Below the pieces are notes generated by a model. The model had not been told where the DNA came from and did no database searches. It saw only the letters and a list, made by a program, of their open reading frames with translations. Positions 52,828 through 60,453 of a stretch of DNA of 64,000 nucleotides are shown one piece after another. A program made the position numbers and the translations under genes. The DNA comes from an uncultured Lachnospiraceae bacterium (GTDB lineage: Bacteria; Bacillota; Clostridia; Lachnospirales; Lachnospiraceae). Numbering within the stretch: position 1 is the stretch's first letter; every line of letters begins with the position of its first letter. The stretch is taken from positions 1-64,000 of the forward strand of contig CANQSB010000017.1 of the NCBI GenBank assembly GCA_947626435.1. The letters run 5' to 3'.

Positions 52828-54522
52828 TTATTTCCCGCCGATGAGCACTTCCTTTCCTTTAAAAGCAAAGCCGTATTTGTGTATCCTGTCTGTTGGGATT
52901 CCTTCAGCCGTAAGGGCTGCGGCGTAATTTTTTTCCTCTATCTGTTTCAGGGCTTCATCCAGGGTGTCGTCAAGGGATTTGTCGCGGCGCTTATTGAAGA
53001 CCTTAAATTCTATTATTATGGCGTCGCCGCTTTCGTCCCTGGGTTTGAGCATCACGTCATACCTGCCGAAGCCGCTCTCGCGGTTTGATGTTATCACGTA
53101 CCTGTCCTTAAGCTCCACTGTAAGCCCTAGGACAAGGCCATGATAAAAGCGCTCCGGCTGCGTGCGTCCCGAGGCATTGCCGCCTGTGTCAAAGCTGCTG
53201 AATATTTCCTCCGATATGCTGTTCATGTATTCATTCATTGCATCTGTATCTCCGGCAATCAGCGCCCTGACGAATTCGCCATAATCGGAAGTTGTCCTGA
53301 ACCATCCCTTAATCATCTTTTCAAACATTATGCGTACTTCATGGTTTGTAAGCGCAAGTTCATATTCCTGGCTGCTTTCTACCACGCCTTCTTTGTATCC
53401 TGTGTACTTATTGACGCGCAGATAGCCTGACGCGAGCATAAGGCTCCAGAGTGTCTCCGCGCTGCCGTCAAGCTGGCTGTAGACAAGCTGCTCGTCTATG
53501 TCAGTTGTGATTGTGCCGCCGTTGAGAAGCCCCTCAAAGAGTTTCTTGACATCCGCCTTCGCCTCACGGACGAGCTTGTTTATAAGGCTGTTTGCGCTCG
53601 TGTCCGCCCAATAGCTGGTGAATTTTTTACTGTCAAGATAATTGATTATGGACCATGGATTGTAGATGTCGGTAATGCTGCCAAATGTGAAACCATCGTA
53701 CCACCACTTTACGCCTTTCTTGTCCTCCAAGCCAAACTCATCCATTGCGCTGAACACTTCCTGTTCGGTAAAACCGAACGCATCAGAGTATTCATCTGAT
53801 GTAGTAGTAATCACCTTTAAGTTGTTCAGGTCAGAAAATATCGACTCCTTGCTCACTCTGGTAATGCCAGTCATTATGCCGCGTTCAAGCCATGGATTAG
53901 TCTTAAATGTGGAGTTGAACATGCTGCGCGTGAAAGCTACAAATTCATCCCAATATCCATCTACATATGCCTCCTGCATTGGAGTGTCGTATTCATCAAG
54001 GAGGACTATGACATTCCTGCCATAATACCTGTGCAAAAAGTCGCAAAGCTGGTTGACTGCCATAGGCGCGTCAAACGCGGTCATTTCACCCATCATTTTT
54101 TCATAATATTCCTTTTCGTACTTTGACAAAAAAGGGCAGTCCATAAGAAAGCGGTTTTGTTCAAAAAGCTTTTTGAGCAGGCTGCATATGCGTTTTACCG
54201 CGTTTTGATACGAAATCTCCTTTATATTTGCAAAGCTAAGGCTTATCACGGGGTAAGTTCCCTGAAGCTGTCTGTATTTTTCGTCTTCCCAAATGCTGAG
54301 CCCTTCAAAAATCCCGCCGTTTTCGGCATACTGTACCGAGAAGAATCTCTCTACCATGCTCATAGTGATGGTCTTCCCAAAACGCCTCGGTCTGGTGATG
54401 AGCGTGACGCTGTCGCCGCTTTCCCACCATTCCTTTATGAAAGCAGTTTTATCCACATAAAAGTAGTTGTTTGATATGATTGTTTCAAAATCCTGTATGC
54501 CTATGCCTACTGTCCTTGCCAT
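52828..54522 (-). CDS. AAA-ATPase-like protein with PD-(D/E)XK domain, paralogue 2
   Basis: 564 residues with the same layout as 26448-28181: LITRPRRFGKT ending at residue 51, VLLDEYDTP near 180, ITRVSKES, and the C-terminal RYDVMLKP...IIIEFKV nuclease motif. The two proteins agree over most of their length (my reading suggests well over half identical), and the remnant at 49397 is closer to this copy. GGAGG lies about ten bases before the ATG. The genes point towards each other across the polysaccharide locus and heptose operon. Suspected mobile or defence function from family; not shown. Confidence 0.85.
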   Translation of the reverse strand: MARTVGIGIQDFETIISNNYFYVDKTAFIKEWWESGDSVTLITRPRRFGKTITMSMVERFFSVQYAENGGIFEGLSIWEDEKYRQLQGTYPVISLSFANIKEISYQNAVKRICSLLKKLFEQNRFLMDCPFLSKYEKEYYEKMMGEMTAFDAPMAVNQLCDFLHRYYGRNVIVLLDEYDTPMQEAYVDGYWDEFVAFTRSMFNSTFKTNPWLERGIMTGITRVSKESIFSDLNNLKVITTTSDEYSDAFGFTEQEVFSAMDEFGLEDKKGVKWWYDGFTFGSITDIYNPWSIINYLDSKKFTSYWADTSANSLINKLVREAKADVKKLFEGLLNGGTITTDIDEQLVYSQLDGSAETLWSLMLASGYLRVNKYTGYKEGVVESSQEYELALTNHEVRIMFEKMIKGWFRTTSDYGEFVRALIAGDTDAMNEYMNSISEEIFSSFDTGGNASGRTQPERFYHGLVLGLTVELKDRYVITSNRESGFGRYDVMLKPRDESGDAIIIEFKVFNKRRDKSLDDTLDEALKQIEEKNYAAALTAEGIPTDRIHKYGFAFKGKEVLIGGK

Positions 54523-54585
54523 GCTTATTGACCTCCGATAAAAACTGATTGGAATGGATGCGGAACGTTGACGCAGCCTGTACGT

Positions 54586-55671
54586 TTAATAGTATTTCAT
54601 GACTTCTTCGCGGGTGCAGCCTGCGTATTCTTCGTTTTTAATGACCGCACTATAGACATTTTCAAAATCGGGAAGGAACACTTTCAACGATCTCACCAGT
54701 GCTGCCAACCCTTTCTTCTCGCCAATTTTCTCGCCAATTTTCTCGCCAATTTTCTCGCCAACTTTCTTGCCAGCCTTTTCGCCTTCCTCCCTTGCAATCC
54801 GCCTTACCTCCTGCACGTCGTAGCCTTTAAAGTTTGCAAAAAGTTCTCCCACCTTGCGCTCCTTTACCTGATCCGCAAACCTCCTCGCCTCATCCATGGG
54901 AACGCTGAGCTTTGCCAGCAGGATTTCTACTATCTGTCCTATTATTCCAAGCAGATATTCCGGCGTCTGCGCCGTTACTTTTTCAAGGTATTCCGAAGGC
55001 ACTTCGCTCTGCAGCGCAGCGAAGTCCTCTGAGCCATGGAGCTTATTCAGCATCATTATCAGCGAAAGCTCGTCCGCTTTCTCCATCAGCCTGCCGTTGG
55101 TGTACTCGTTTAGCTGTACCATAATGCAGCGGTAGTCAGGAATATATTCACCCAGAGTATCGCTGAGGAGTATCCTCTCATGCAGGCTTATCGGCGCAGT
55201 CCATTTGCCGATGCCCTCATAGTACACTATGGGCAATACTGGCGGATAGCGGAAATCCTTGGTCTTGCTGATACCATGACGCATACGCTCCTGCTCCTTC
55301 TCGTAGTCCTCCCAGATGAATGCCATGTAGCGGAATATCTGCATAGTTACATTATAATCCACATATGACTTATGTTCAATAAGGGAAACTATGTAAAATG
55401 GAGTTTTTTCTTCCTTTATACGGATTTTCTTCACTACGTCCGAGTCCCTTTCCTCAGTAAACATATGCACGAAGCGCTCTGTCTCATCTTCGATATCTTC
55501 AGGCTGTACATTGTGCAACAGCGGGATGTCCACATAATCCCGCAGGAACTGCGCACATAAAATCGGATCGTCAAAAATGATTTTTGCGGAACTGTCCCTG
55601 AGTTGCGTGTTGTCTTTGCTGATTGCGCCTTTTTCTCTTTCTGTCAAATTAAATGTCCTCTCTTTCCGCAT
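54586..55671 (-). CDS. Rpn-family PD-(D/E)XK nuclease, copy 3
   Basis: 361 residues, almost the same protein as at 1943-2992, with the RDSDVV and SLIEHKS nuclease motifs. The main difference is the repeat block: GEKA-GKKV-GEKI-GEKI-GEKI-GEKK (six units, 54712-54783) against three in copy 1. An internal GTG at 54852, six bases after AAAGGAG, would start an 88-residue C-terminal protein. The leader (55672-55960) is shared with copies 1 and 2. It follows the AAA-ATPase gene direction with a 63-bp gap. Confidence 0.85.
   Translation of the reverse strand: MRKERTFNLTEREKGAISKDNTQLRDSSAKIIFDDPILCAQFLRDYVDIPLLHNVQPEDIEDETERFVHMFTEERDSDVVKKIRIKEEKTPFYIVSLIEHKSYVDYNVTMQIFRYMAFIWEDYEKEQERMRHGISKTKDFRYPPVLPIVYYEGIGKWTAPISLHERILLSDTLGEYIPDYRCIMVQLNEYTNGRLMEKADELSLIMMLNKLHGSEDFAALQSEVPSEYLEKVTAQTPEYLLGIIGQIVEILLAKLSVPMDEARRFADQVKERKVGELFANFKGYDVQEVRRIAREEGEKAGKKVGEKIGEKIGEKIGEKKGLAALVRSLKVFLPDFENVYSAVIKNEEYAGCTREEVMKYY
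54712..54783 (-). repeat. 12-bp coding tandem repeat, GEKx x6
   Basis: Six 12-bp units; three and four units in the two other copies (2831-2866; 4260-4307). Confidence 0.88.
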
Positions 55672-55960
55672 TGCTGTTTATGCATATACTTTGCTGATTT
55701 CATCTGCTTTGACTTGTCATTAGGCTTTCGCGGCACTTTCTGTTATGCAGCAAACTTGCGTTCTAATATAGATTATCATGCAAACAAATGTTTGTCAACA
55801 GTTTTCAGAGGGAAAAATATTTTCCTAATATAAAGTATGAAATTGTCAAGGTGCAGTTCTGCGGTTATCACCCCGCAGCTATATCTAAACACGCAAATAT
55901 TTACTTTTTTAGAAACTGCGCGATTAAATCTATTTTGACAACAAGGTGCGTTACTGTATA
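55672..55960 (-). repeat. Leader of Rpn gene copy 3
   Basis: Reverse-strand match of 1690-1942: CTGCGG...CCGCAG hairpin, CACCTTGACAATTTCATAC block, TTGACAAACATTTGTTTG, and CCTAATGACAAGTCAAAGCAG. Homology extends past the start into ACGCACCTTGTTGTCAAAATAGATTTAATC, which also lies between the two tandem units at 3452-3480. Confidence 0.7.
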
Positions 55961-56309
55961 AAATATTAATAAATAAAATAGCTGATTCTCCCCAAAAAGC
56001 TCTGATTTACGAACATACAAGCAGAATTTCAAGTTAAATTTACTGTCAAATTCTTCCACCATTTCAATATCCGCTGCCAGAAATTGACAGTAAAAAAATC
56101 CTTCATACCCTCTGGACAATAATGCCAATACCAAAACAAACCAGCCGGAAATCATGAAATACGACTGCATATGTTCCGAATGTCATAGTCACTATATAGC
56201 ACAGCCGCATAAACAAAAATTTTTTATTATGATAATGAAGGTAATATTCTTGAATTTTATATGCTGTTGTTTTTTTACAAATCCACGTTCTAAAAAGGTC
56301 ATCATTCGT
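55961..56309. other. Gap without a supported gene
   Basis: AT-rich. A short - strand frame (55901-56170) has hydrophobic stretches but no ribosome site and overlaps the repeated leader; it may be a decayed membrane-protein gene. Confidence 0.4.
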
Positions 56310-57230
56310 TCACTGATTACGTATATTTTGAGGTAATTCTTTTATTAAACATAAATATCTCTTTATAATAAAGCGCATCATATTCCTCCATATGTGATTA
56401 TAACCATAACCACCTGTCTGCTTGCTTCTGTCAAGGTGAAAAAGCATTACAGTATCATCGGAAACGGCCTCCATGGAGGATGTCCAATGTACATTCATTT
56501 TTTTTAGAATTTTCCGCTGCTTTTTTATATTAAATATATCTAAGTATTCATTAATGCCTCCCATACATAAGTATGGATATTTCCTTATGCCGAAATCATG
56601 TTCAAGGCATAAATAGGCAAAAAAAACATAATATTCAAAACAGTCCCACGTATTAAATATTTTAGCTTTATCAAACTTTTCCAGCCATGTAAAAAATCCA
56701 TGAAGATATTCGCATTTATACACCTGCAGTTCGTTAAACCAGAAATTATACTTATATGTTCCTAACGCTTTTCTCAGCTTTTTATTGTAATAAAGCCCCA
56801 TAGCCTTGTAGCAATTGCGCATTATGAAGAATCCATCAGGAGACAAATTGGCGGCTAGCATGCTCCTTGAATCCCATATCTTTTTCGCCAGTTCGCCAGC
56901 ATCAAAATTCTTAATGAAGCATGCCTCGCAGTCGACCAGTATTATGTAATCATAGTCATTCATATATTTTTCCAGACCGTATATTTTCTTGGTGACAGCT
57001 TTTGCAGTGTATTGATCCATTTCTGCCGGAAGGATTGCGTATTTTAGCTTTTCACCATCGCAGTTTTCGCTTACTAATAATTCAAATCTGTTTTTCTGTT
57101 CCTCATTGGAAAAAATAAAGATAAGGTCACTGTTGATTCCATGCTCAAGCTTGCTTTTATATAAATTCAAAGCCAGTTCAAAATGATTTTTCATATCATA
57201 TAACGGACATACAAACACAGCATTATCCAT
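56310..57230 (-). CDS. Putative glycosyltransferase (GT-A-like)
   Basis: 306 residues, no membrane helix. The segment NDYDYIILVDCEACFIKNFD resembles the DxD strand of GT-A enzymes, and AVFVCPLYDMKNHFELALNLYKS is a plausible first strand and helix. Near the end, VMLFHLDRSKQTGGYGYNH. I do not recognise a named family. The ATG at 57230 follows GGAGG by eleven bases; an in-frame GTG six codons earlier is possible. Last gene of the - strand glycan block; it lies 61 bp after the nucleotidyltransferase gene. Confidence 0.55.
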   Translation of the reverse strand: MDNAVFVCPLYDMKNHFELALNLYKSKLEHGINSDLIFIFSNEEQKNRFELLVSENCDGEKLKYAILPAEMDQYTAKAVTKKIYGLEKYMNDYDYIILVDCEACFIKNFDAGELAKKIWDSRSMLAANLSPDGFFIMRNCYKAMGLYYNKKLRKALGTYKYNFWFNELQVYKCEYLHGFFTWLEKFDKAKIFNTWDCFEYYVFFAYLCLEHDFGIRKYPYLCMGGINEYLDIFNIKKQRKILKKMNVHWTSSMEAVSDDTVMLFHLDRSKQTGGYGYNHIWRNMMRFIIKRYLCLIKELPQNIRNQ

Positions 57231-57291
57231 TTTAATGACTACCTCCACGCTCTGCTTTATTGACGGACAGTATTTATATGAAACGGCGCTT

Positions 57292-58011
57292 TCAACCGCG
57301 TTTCCACCTTAAAAATATTTCAAGGTCCTCAGGCGTTCCAATCCCATGCATCCTTTTGCCGATGTTTTTAAAAACAATCTTTTTCCCACCGCCAATCATT
57401 TCATTATATACCGGGGCTACATAAAACTCATTATTAACACGCACATTCTTTTCTATCATCTGTTTGGCATACTTTACAAAATCTGCACCCCTGCTGTAGT
57501 TATAAATCCCGACCGTCGCTTCATTTGAGATCACTTCTTTTTCCCTTACAAGCGTAACATACCCGTCACTGTTATATTTAATAAAACTCCATTTAGGATC
57601 GTCTGCGGGCATTGTCATGATGAGTCCATCGTTGTCCTTTATGGCATCAAGATAATCATCTATGCATATGTCCACATACTGGTCACTATTTGCTATCATA
57701 AGCGGACTATCGTTATCAATGTATTTTTCAGCCAAAAGGACTGTACATGCAGCGCCGTCAGTTATGTAGCTTACTGTTACCACTGCGCAGTTTGGCGCTA
57801 TTTTCTCAAGTTTTTCTGCCAGATTGTATTTTTCAAGATGTTCCTGCTGGCAGATATATATAAATCTATGCTCACATTTCGGAGTAAGGTTTTTCGTGAC
57901 GCATTCTATCATCGGAATACCGTTTACATCTATGAGCGGTTTGGGAAGTTCATAACCAGCCTGTGCGAACCTGCTTCCGCGTCCTGCCATAGGAATTACT
58001 ATATTAAGCAT
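57292..58011 (-). CDS. Sugar-phosphate nucleotidyltransferase family protein (1)
   Basis: 239 residues. The NTP-transferase signature is intact: IVIPMAGRGSRFAQAGYELPKPLIDVNG. Next, IANSDQYVDICIDDY is a metal-binding acidic strand, then PADDPKWSFIK and EATVGIYNYSRG. Likely activates a phosphorylated sugar or polyol with a nucleotide; which one is not clear. It is paired with a diverged paralogue at 58340, a cupin between them, and a HAD phosphatase and GDPD-like enzyme upstream, all on one transcript. Confidence 0.8.
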   Translation of the reverse strand: MLNIVIPMAGRGSRFAQAGYELPKPLIDVNGIPMIECVTKNLTPKCEHRFIYICQQEHLEKYNLAEKLEKIAPNCAVVTVSYITDGAACTVLLAEKYIDNDSPLMIANSDQYVDICIDDYLDAIKDNDGLIMTMPADDPKWSFIKYNSDGYVTLVREKEVISNEATVGIYNYSRGADFVKYAKQMIEKNVRVNNEFYVAPVYNEMIGGGKKIVFKNIGKRMHGIGTPEDLEIFLRWKRG

Positions 58012-58022
58012 AAAAGTCCCCC

Positions 58023-58349
58023 TTAAATTTCATATTTGTCGTTATTGACGCCCGGCAGTTTTACCACGACATTTTCAGCATCTGTCAGAGCCAAAAAGTC
58101 TGTTGCCTCCCCAGGCTCCATTATTATAATGTCCCCTCTTGTATATGGCACTCCGTTCATTTCTACCGTCCCATTGATAACGACCGTAATCTCCGTCGCT
58201 ATCTTATGGTAATGCCTGTTCTCATATGTGCCTGCGCTATAAGACTTTACCGCTACTTCGACATCATTGGTTTTATAAAGCGTCGGTTCAAAATTGCCTA
58301 CAAACCAGCCTTTCGTCATATCCTTGATTTTTGCTGTCTTCACTGGCAT
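58023..58349 (-). CDS. Small cupin protein
   Basis: 108 residues, single cupin domain: ENRHYHKIATEITVVINGTVEMNG (H-x-H and the following glutamate), then RGDIIIMEPGEATDF. Overlaps the following nucleotidyltransferase gene by 10 bases at its start and ends 12 bp before the other. It could be an isomerase, epimerase or sensor for the same activated compound. No closer family seen. Confidence 0.75.
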   Translation of the reverse strand: MPVKTAKIKDMTKGWFVGNFEPTLYKTNDVEVAVKSYSAGTYENRHYHKIATEITVVINGTVEMNGVPYTRGDIIIMEPGEATDFLALTDAENVVVKLPGVNNDKYEI

Positions 58350-59059
58350 ATGCCCTCCTCGTATTCCTTGATCTTGGCTGGCGAATAGAATGAATGATAG
58401 TGCTCTTTTGGTATGTCGTAATAGCCGATTTTTTTCCCTAAAAGTATCAATTCATTTATTGAAGCGGAAATATAAAATCTGCCATCCAGACAGTTGTCTT
58501 TTTCGATAGCCTTTTTTGCAGCCTCCACAAAGTCCGAGCCTTTTCTGTAGTAATAAAATCCGGCAATGGCGTTCTGTGAAAGCGGTCGTTTCTCCGCTAC
58601 CTCTACAACTTCCTCGCCCTGTTTGAACGCGTAGCTCCAGCGAGGGTGTATGCTTGGAAAAGTAATTACTCCTGCGTCAAACTCCTGTTCTTCAAAATAT
58701 TTTAAAACATTACCATAATCAACATCTATCGTCTGGTCACAATTTGCAATAATGAGCGGCGTATCATCGTTGATATAATCAACCGCCATCAGGCAGGTGC
58801 ACAGAGCTCCCGCGGTCTGATTTTGTAATGATATTACTATGCTTGAAGGTGATAAAATTTTAGCAGAAGCGTCTATGTGAAATTCGTTGCAATTTTTTTT
58901 GTCAAAAATAAATATGTAAGTCTTCGAATCCAACCCTGCATAATTATCGATCAACATTTCAAGCATTGTTTTGCCTTTTACTTCGATCAAAGGCTTTGGG
59001 AAAAAACTGCCTTCAAAAAAGGATGAATGCCCCATTGAGGGAATAAGAATATTAATCAT
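58340..59059 (-). CDS. Nucleotidyltransferase-like protein (2), signature degenerate
   Basis: 239 residues, clear paralogue of 57292 (PKPLIEV, IANCDQTIDVDYG, HPRWSYAFK, NAIAGFYYYRKGSDFVEAA). The GxGxRF signature is replaced by IPSMGHSSFFEGSFF, so the arginine and glycines that hold the nucleotide are missing. It may have lost catalysis and be regulatory, or use a different substrate. ATG at 59059 with GGAGG five bases upstream. It overlaps the cupin gene by 10 bases and the HAD gene by 8. Confidence 0.75.
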   Translation of the reverse strand: MINILIPSMGHSSFFEGSFFPKPLIEVKGKTMLEMLIDNYAGLDSKTYIFIFDKKNCNEFHIDASAKILSPSSIVISLQNQTAGALCTCLMAVDYINDDTPLIIANCDQTIDVDYGNVLKYFEEQEFDAGVITFPSIHPRWSYAFKQGEEVVEVAEKRPLSQNAIAGFYYYRKGSDFVEAAKKAIEKDNCLDGRFYISASINELILLGKKIGYYDIPKEHYHSFYSPAKIKEYEEGICQ

Positions 59060-59684
59060 TGATGCCTCCATTAATTTTATTTATAAGGTTTTTGATTTTA
59101 TCATAATTAACATCATATGTCGTTGCAACCTCTAAAACAGTTGCGCCGCTTGCCTTTCCTGCCTCAATGCCATTTGGGTTGTCCTCTACGACTATACATT
59201 CTGCCGGCTCCAGACCAAAGCTTGAGATAGCCAGCCGATACATTTCAGGATCCGGCTTTGCATTCCTTACATCCTCATTTGAAACGATCATATCAATATA
59301 GCCAATCAGCCCGGATTTGTTCATCATCAGTTCTATTGTTGAGCGTATGGAATTAGAGCAGACCGCTATTTTATATCCCTCGTTATGCAGTCTGGAAAGG
59401 GCATATTCGTGCTGGAATACCGGATGGCACTTTTCATATATGAGCTGTATTGTATACTTCTGTTTCATTTGATTGACAAATGCATGAAGCTGTTCCGGAA
59501 GGTAATAACGCTTGCTAATCAGCTTTAGCTTAACAGCGGTGGGAAGCCCGTCAAAAGTATTCAAATGGTCATACCTGTTTATTTCTATTCCAAATAATCC
59601 AAGCGCTTTATTCAGTGCCTCATAATGCCAGTCTTTGGCATCGATCAGTACGCCGTCCATATCAAAAAGAACTGCCTTAATCAT
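59052..59684 (-). CDS. HAD-superfamily phosphatase/mutase (beta-phosphoglucomutase-like)
   Basis: 210 residues. HAD motifs: IKAVLFDMDGVLIDAK (DxD), AVCSNSIRSTI, and KPDPEMYRLA with VVEDNPNGIEAGKASG; a helical cap sits between the first two. Family members dephosphorylate small sugar phosphates or isomerise them. ATG at 59684, eleven bases after GGAGG; the earlier ATG (59693) is too close to that site. Together with the nucleotidyltransferases it suggests a dedicated pathway to an activated sugar. Confidence 0.87.
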   Translation of the reverse strand: MIKAVLFDMDGVLIDAKDWHYEALNKALGLFGIEINRYDHLNTFDGLPTAVKLKLISKRYYLPEQLHAFVNQMKQKYTIQLIYEKCHPVFQHEYALSRLHNEGYKIAVCSNSIRSTIELMMNKSGLIGYIDMIVSNEDVRNAKPDPEMYRLAISSFGLEPAECIVVEDNPNGIEAGKASGATVLEVATTYDVNYDKIKNLINKINGGIND

Positions 59685-59704
59685 ATTTACCATTTCCTCC
59701 CAAG

Positions 59705-60334
59705 TCAGCTAAAATATTCCCTTGCTTTTTCAGGATAATCCGTACACAGAAAAACCTTTGAAAAATCAATATCCCAATTCTTTAGATTATGCCAAAACAG
59801 CTCGTAGTCCTTTTTTCCATGCAGTTCGGGCGAGACAAGGCACACTTCCTTGCCATATGAAATATGCTTCTTCAAAAGTTCCTCTGTAATCCAGTCGGTG
59901 CTTTCAAACCCGTCTATCCACACTCCTGCTGATTGCCCATACATTACAGGTGTAACTTCATACTCGCTTTGGCGTGTAAAGAATCTCAGTCCCTCTTTTT
60001 CAAACTCGACCATCTGCGGGACAGACATATCAAACAGAAAATAATTATTAATGTGGTATTTCTCAACATAATGTTTGAGATGTCCTTTTAATCCGTCTGC
60101 TTTGATGTTTATGGCAAAGCAATATTTGTCCCCATATGCAGAAAGCAGTTTGAAAACTTCCTGAACATCTTGGGATGATTTGTCGGCAACGTCATGTGAG
60201 ATAACCACATGCCCCATGTAATCACGAACATCCGATTCAAAACCAAAGCCTCTTTCCAGGGCGCTTTTAAGTGCCAGTGGCGAATTACATAAAATATCTT
60301 CATTCCAAAATCCACGGTGTGCTAAAATATGCAT
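59705..60334 (-). CDS. GDPD-like phosphodiesterase domain protein
   Basis: 209 residues. MHILAHRGFW, FESDVRDYMGHVVISHDV hold the HRG, E-x-D and HD motifs of glycerophosphodiester phosphodiesterases, but the usual ENT is replaced by NSPLA and the protein is shorter than most. No signal peptide, so cytoplasmic. Within a glycan operon it could release or trim a phosphodiester or phosphorylated polyol; substrate unknown. ATG at 60334 with AAGGA nine bases upstream. Gap 60335-60453 shows no gene. Confidence 0.8.
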   Translation of the reverse strand: MHILAHRGFWNEDILCNSPLALKSALERGFGFESDVRDYMGHVVISHDVADKSSQDVQEVFKLLSAYGDKYCFAINIKADGLKGHLKHYVEKYHINNYFLFDMSVPQMVEFEKEGLRFFTRQSEYEVTPVMYGQSAGVWIDGFESTDWITEELLKKHISYGKEVCLVSPELHGKKDYELFWHNLKNWDIDFSKVFLCTDYPEKAREYFS

Positions 60335-60453
60335 ATGACTTATTCCTTCCATTGTATATTTTTAAATTATTTTCTAGCATAGGATATATGAAAGTCGTCG
60401 GTTTTTTTGAATTTGGCAACAGATTCTTTTTATCTTTAATGCCGTCTTTGATA

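Noticed and set aside
55901-56170. - strand frame of 89 codons upstream of Rpn copy 3
   Set aside because: Overlaps the conserved leader, no ribosome site; at most a decayed gene.
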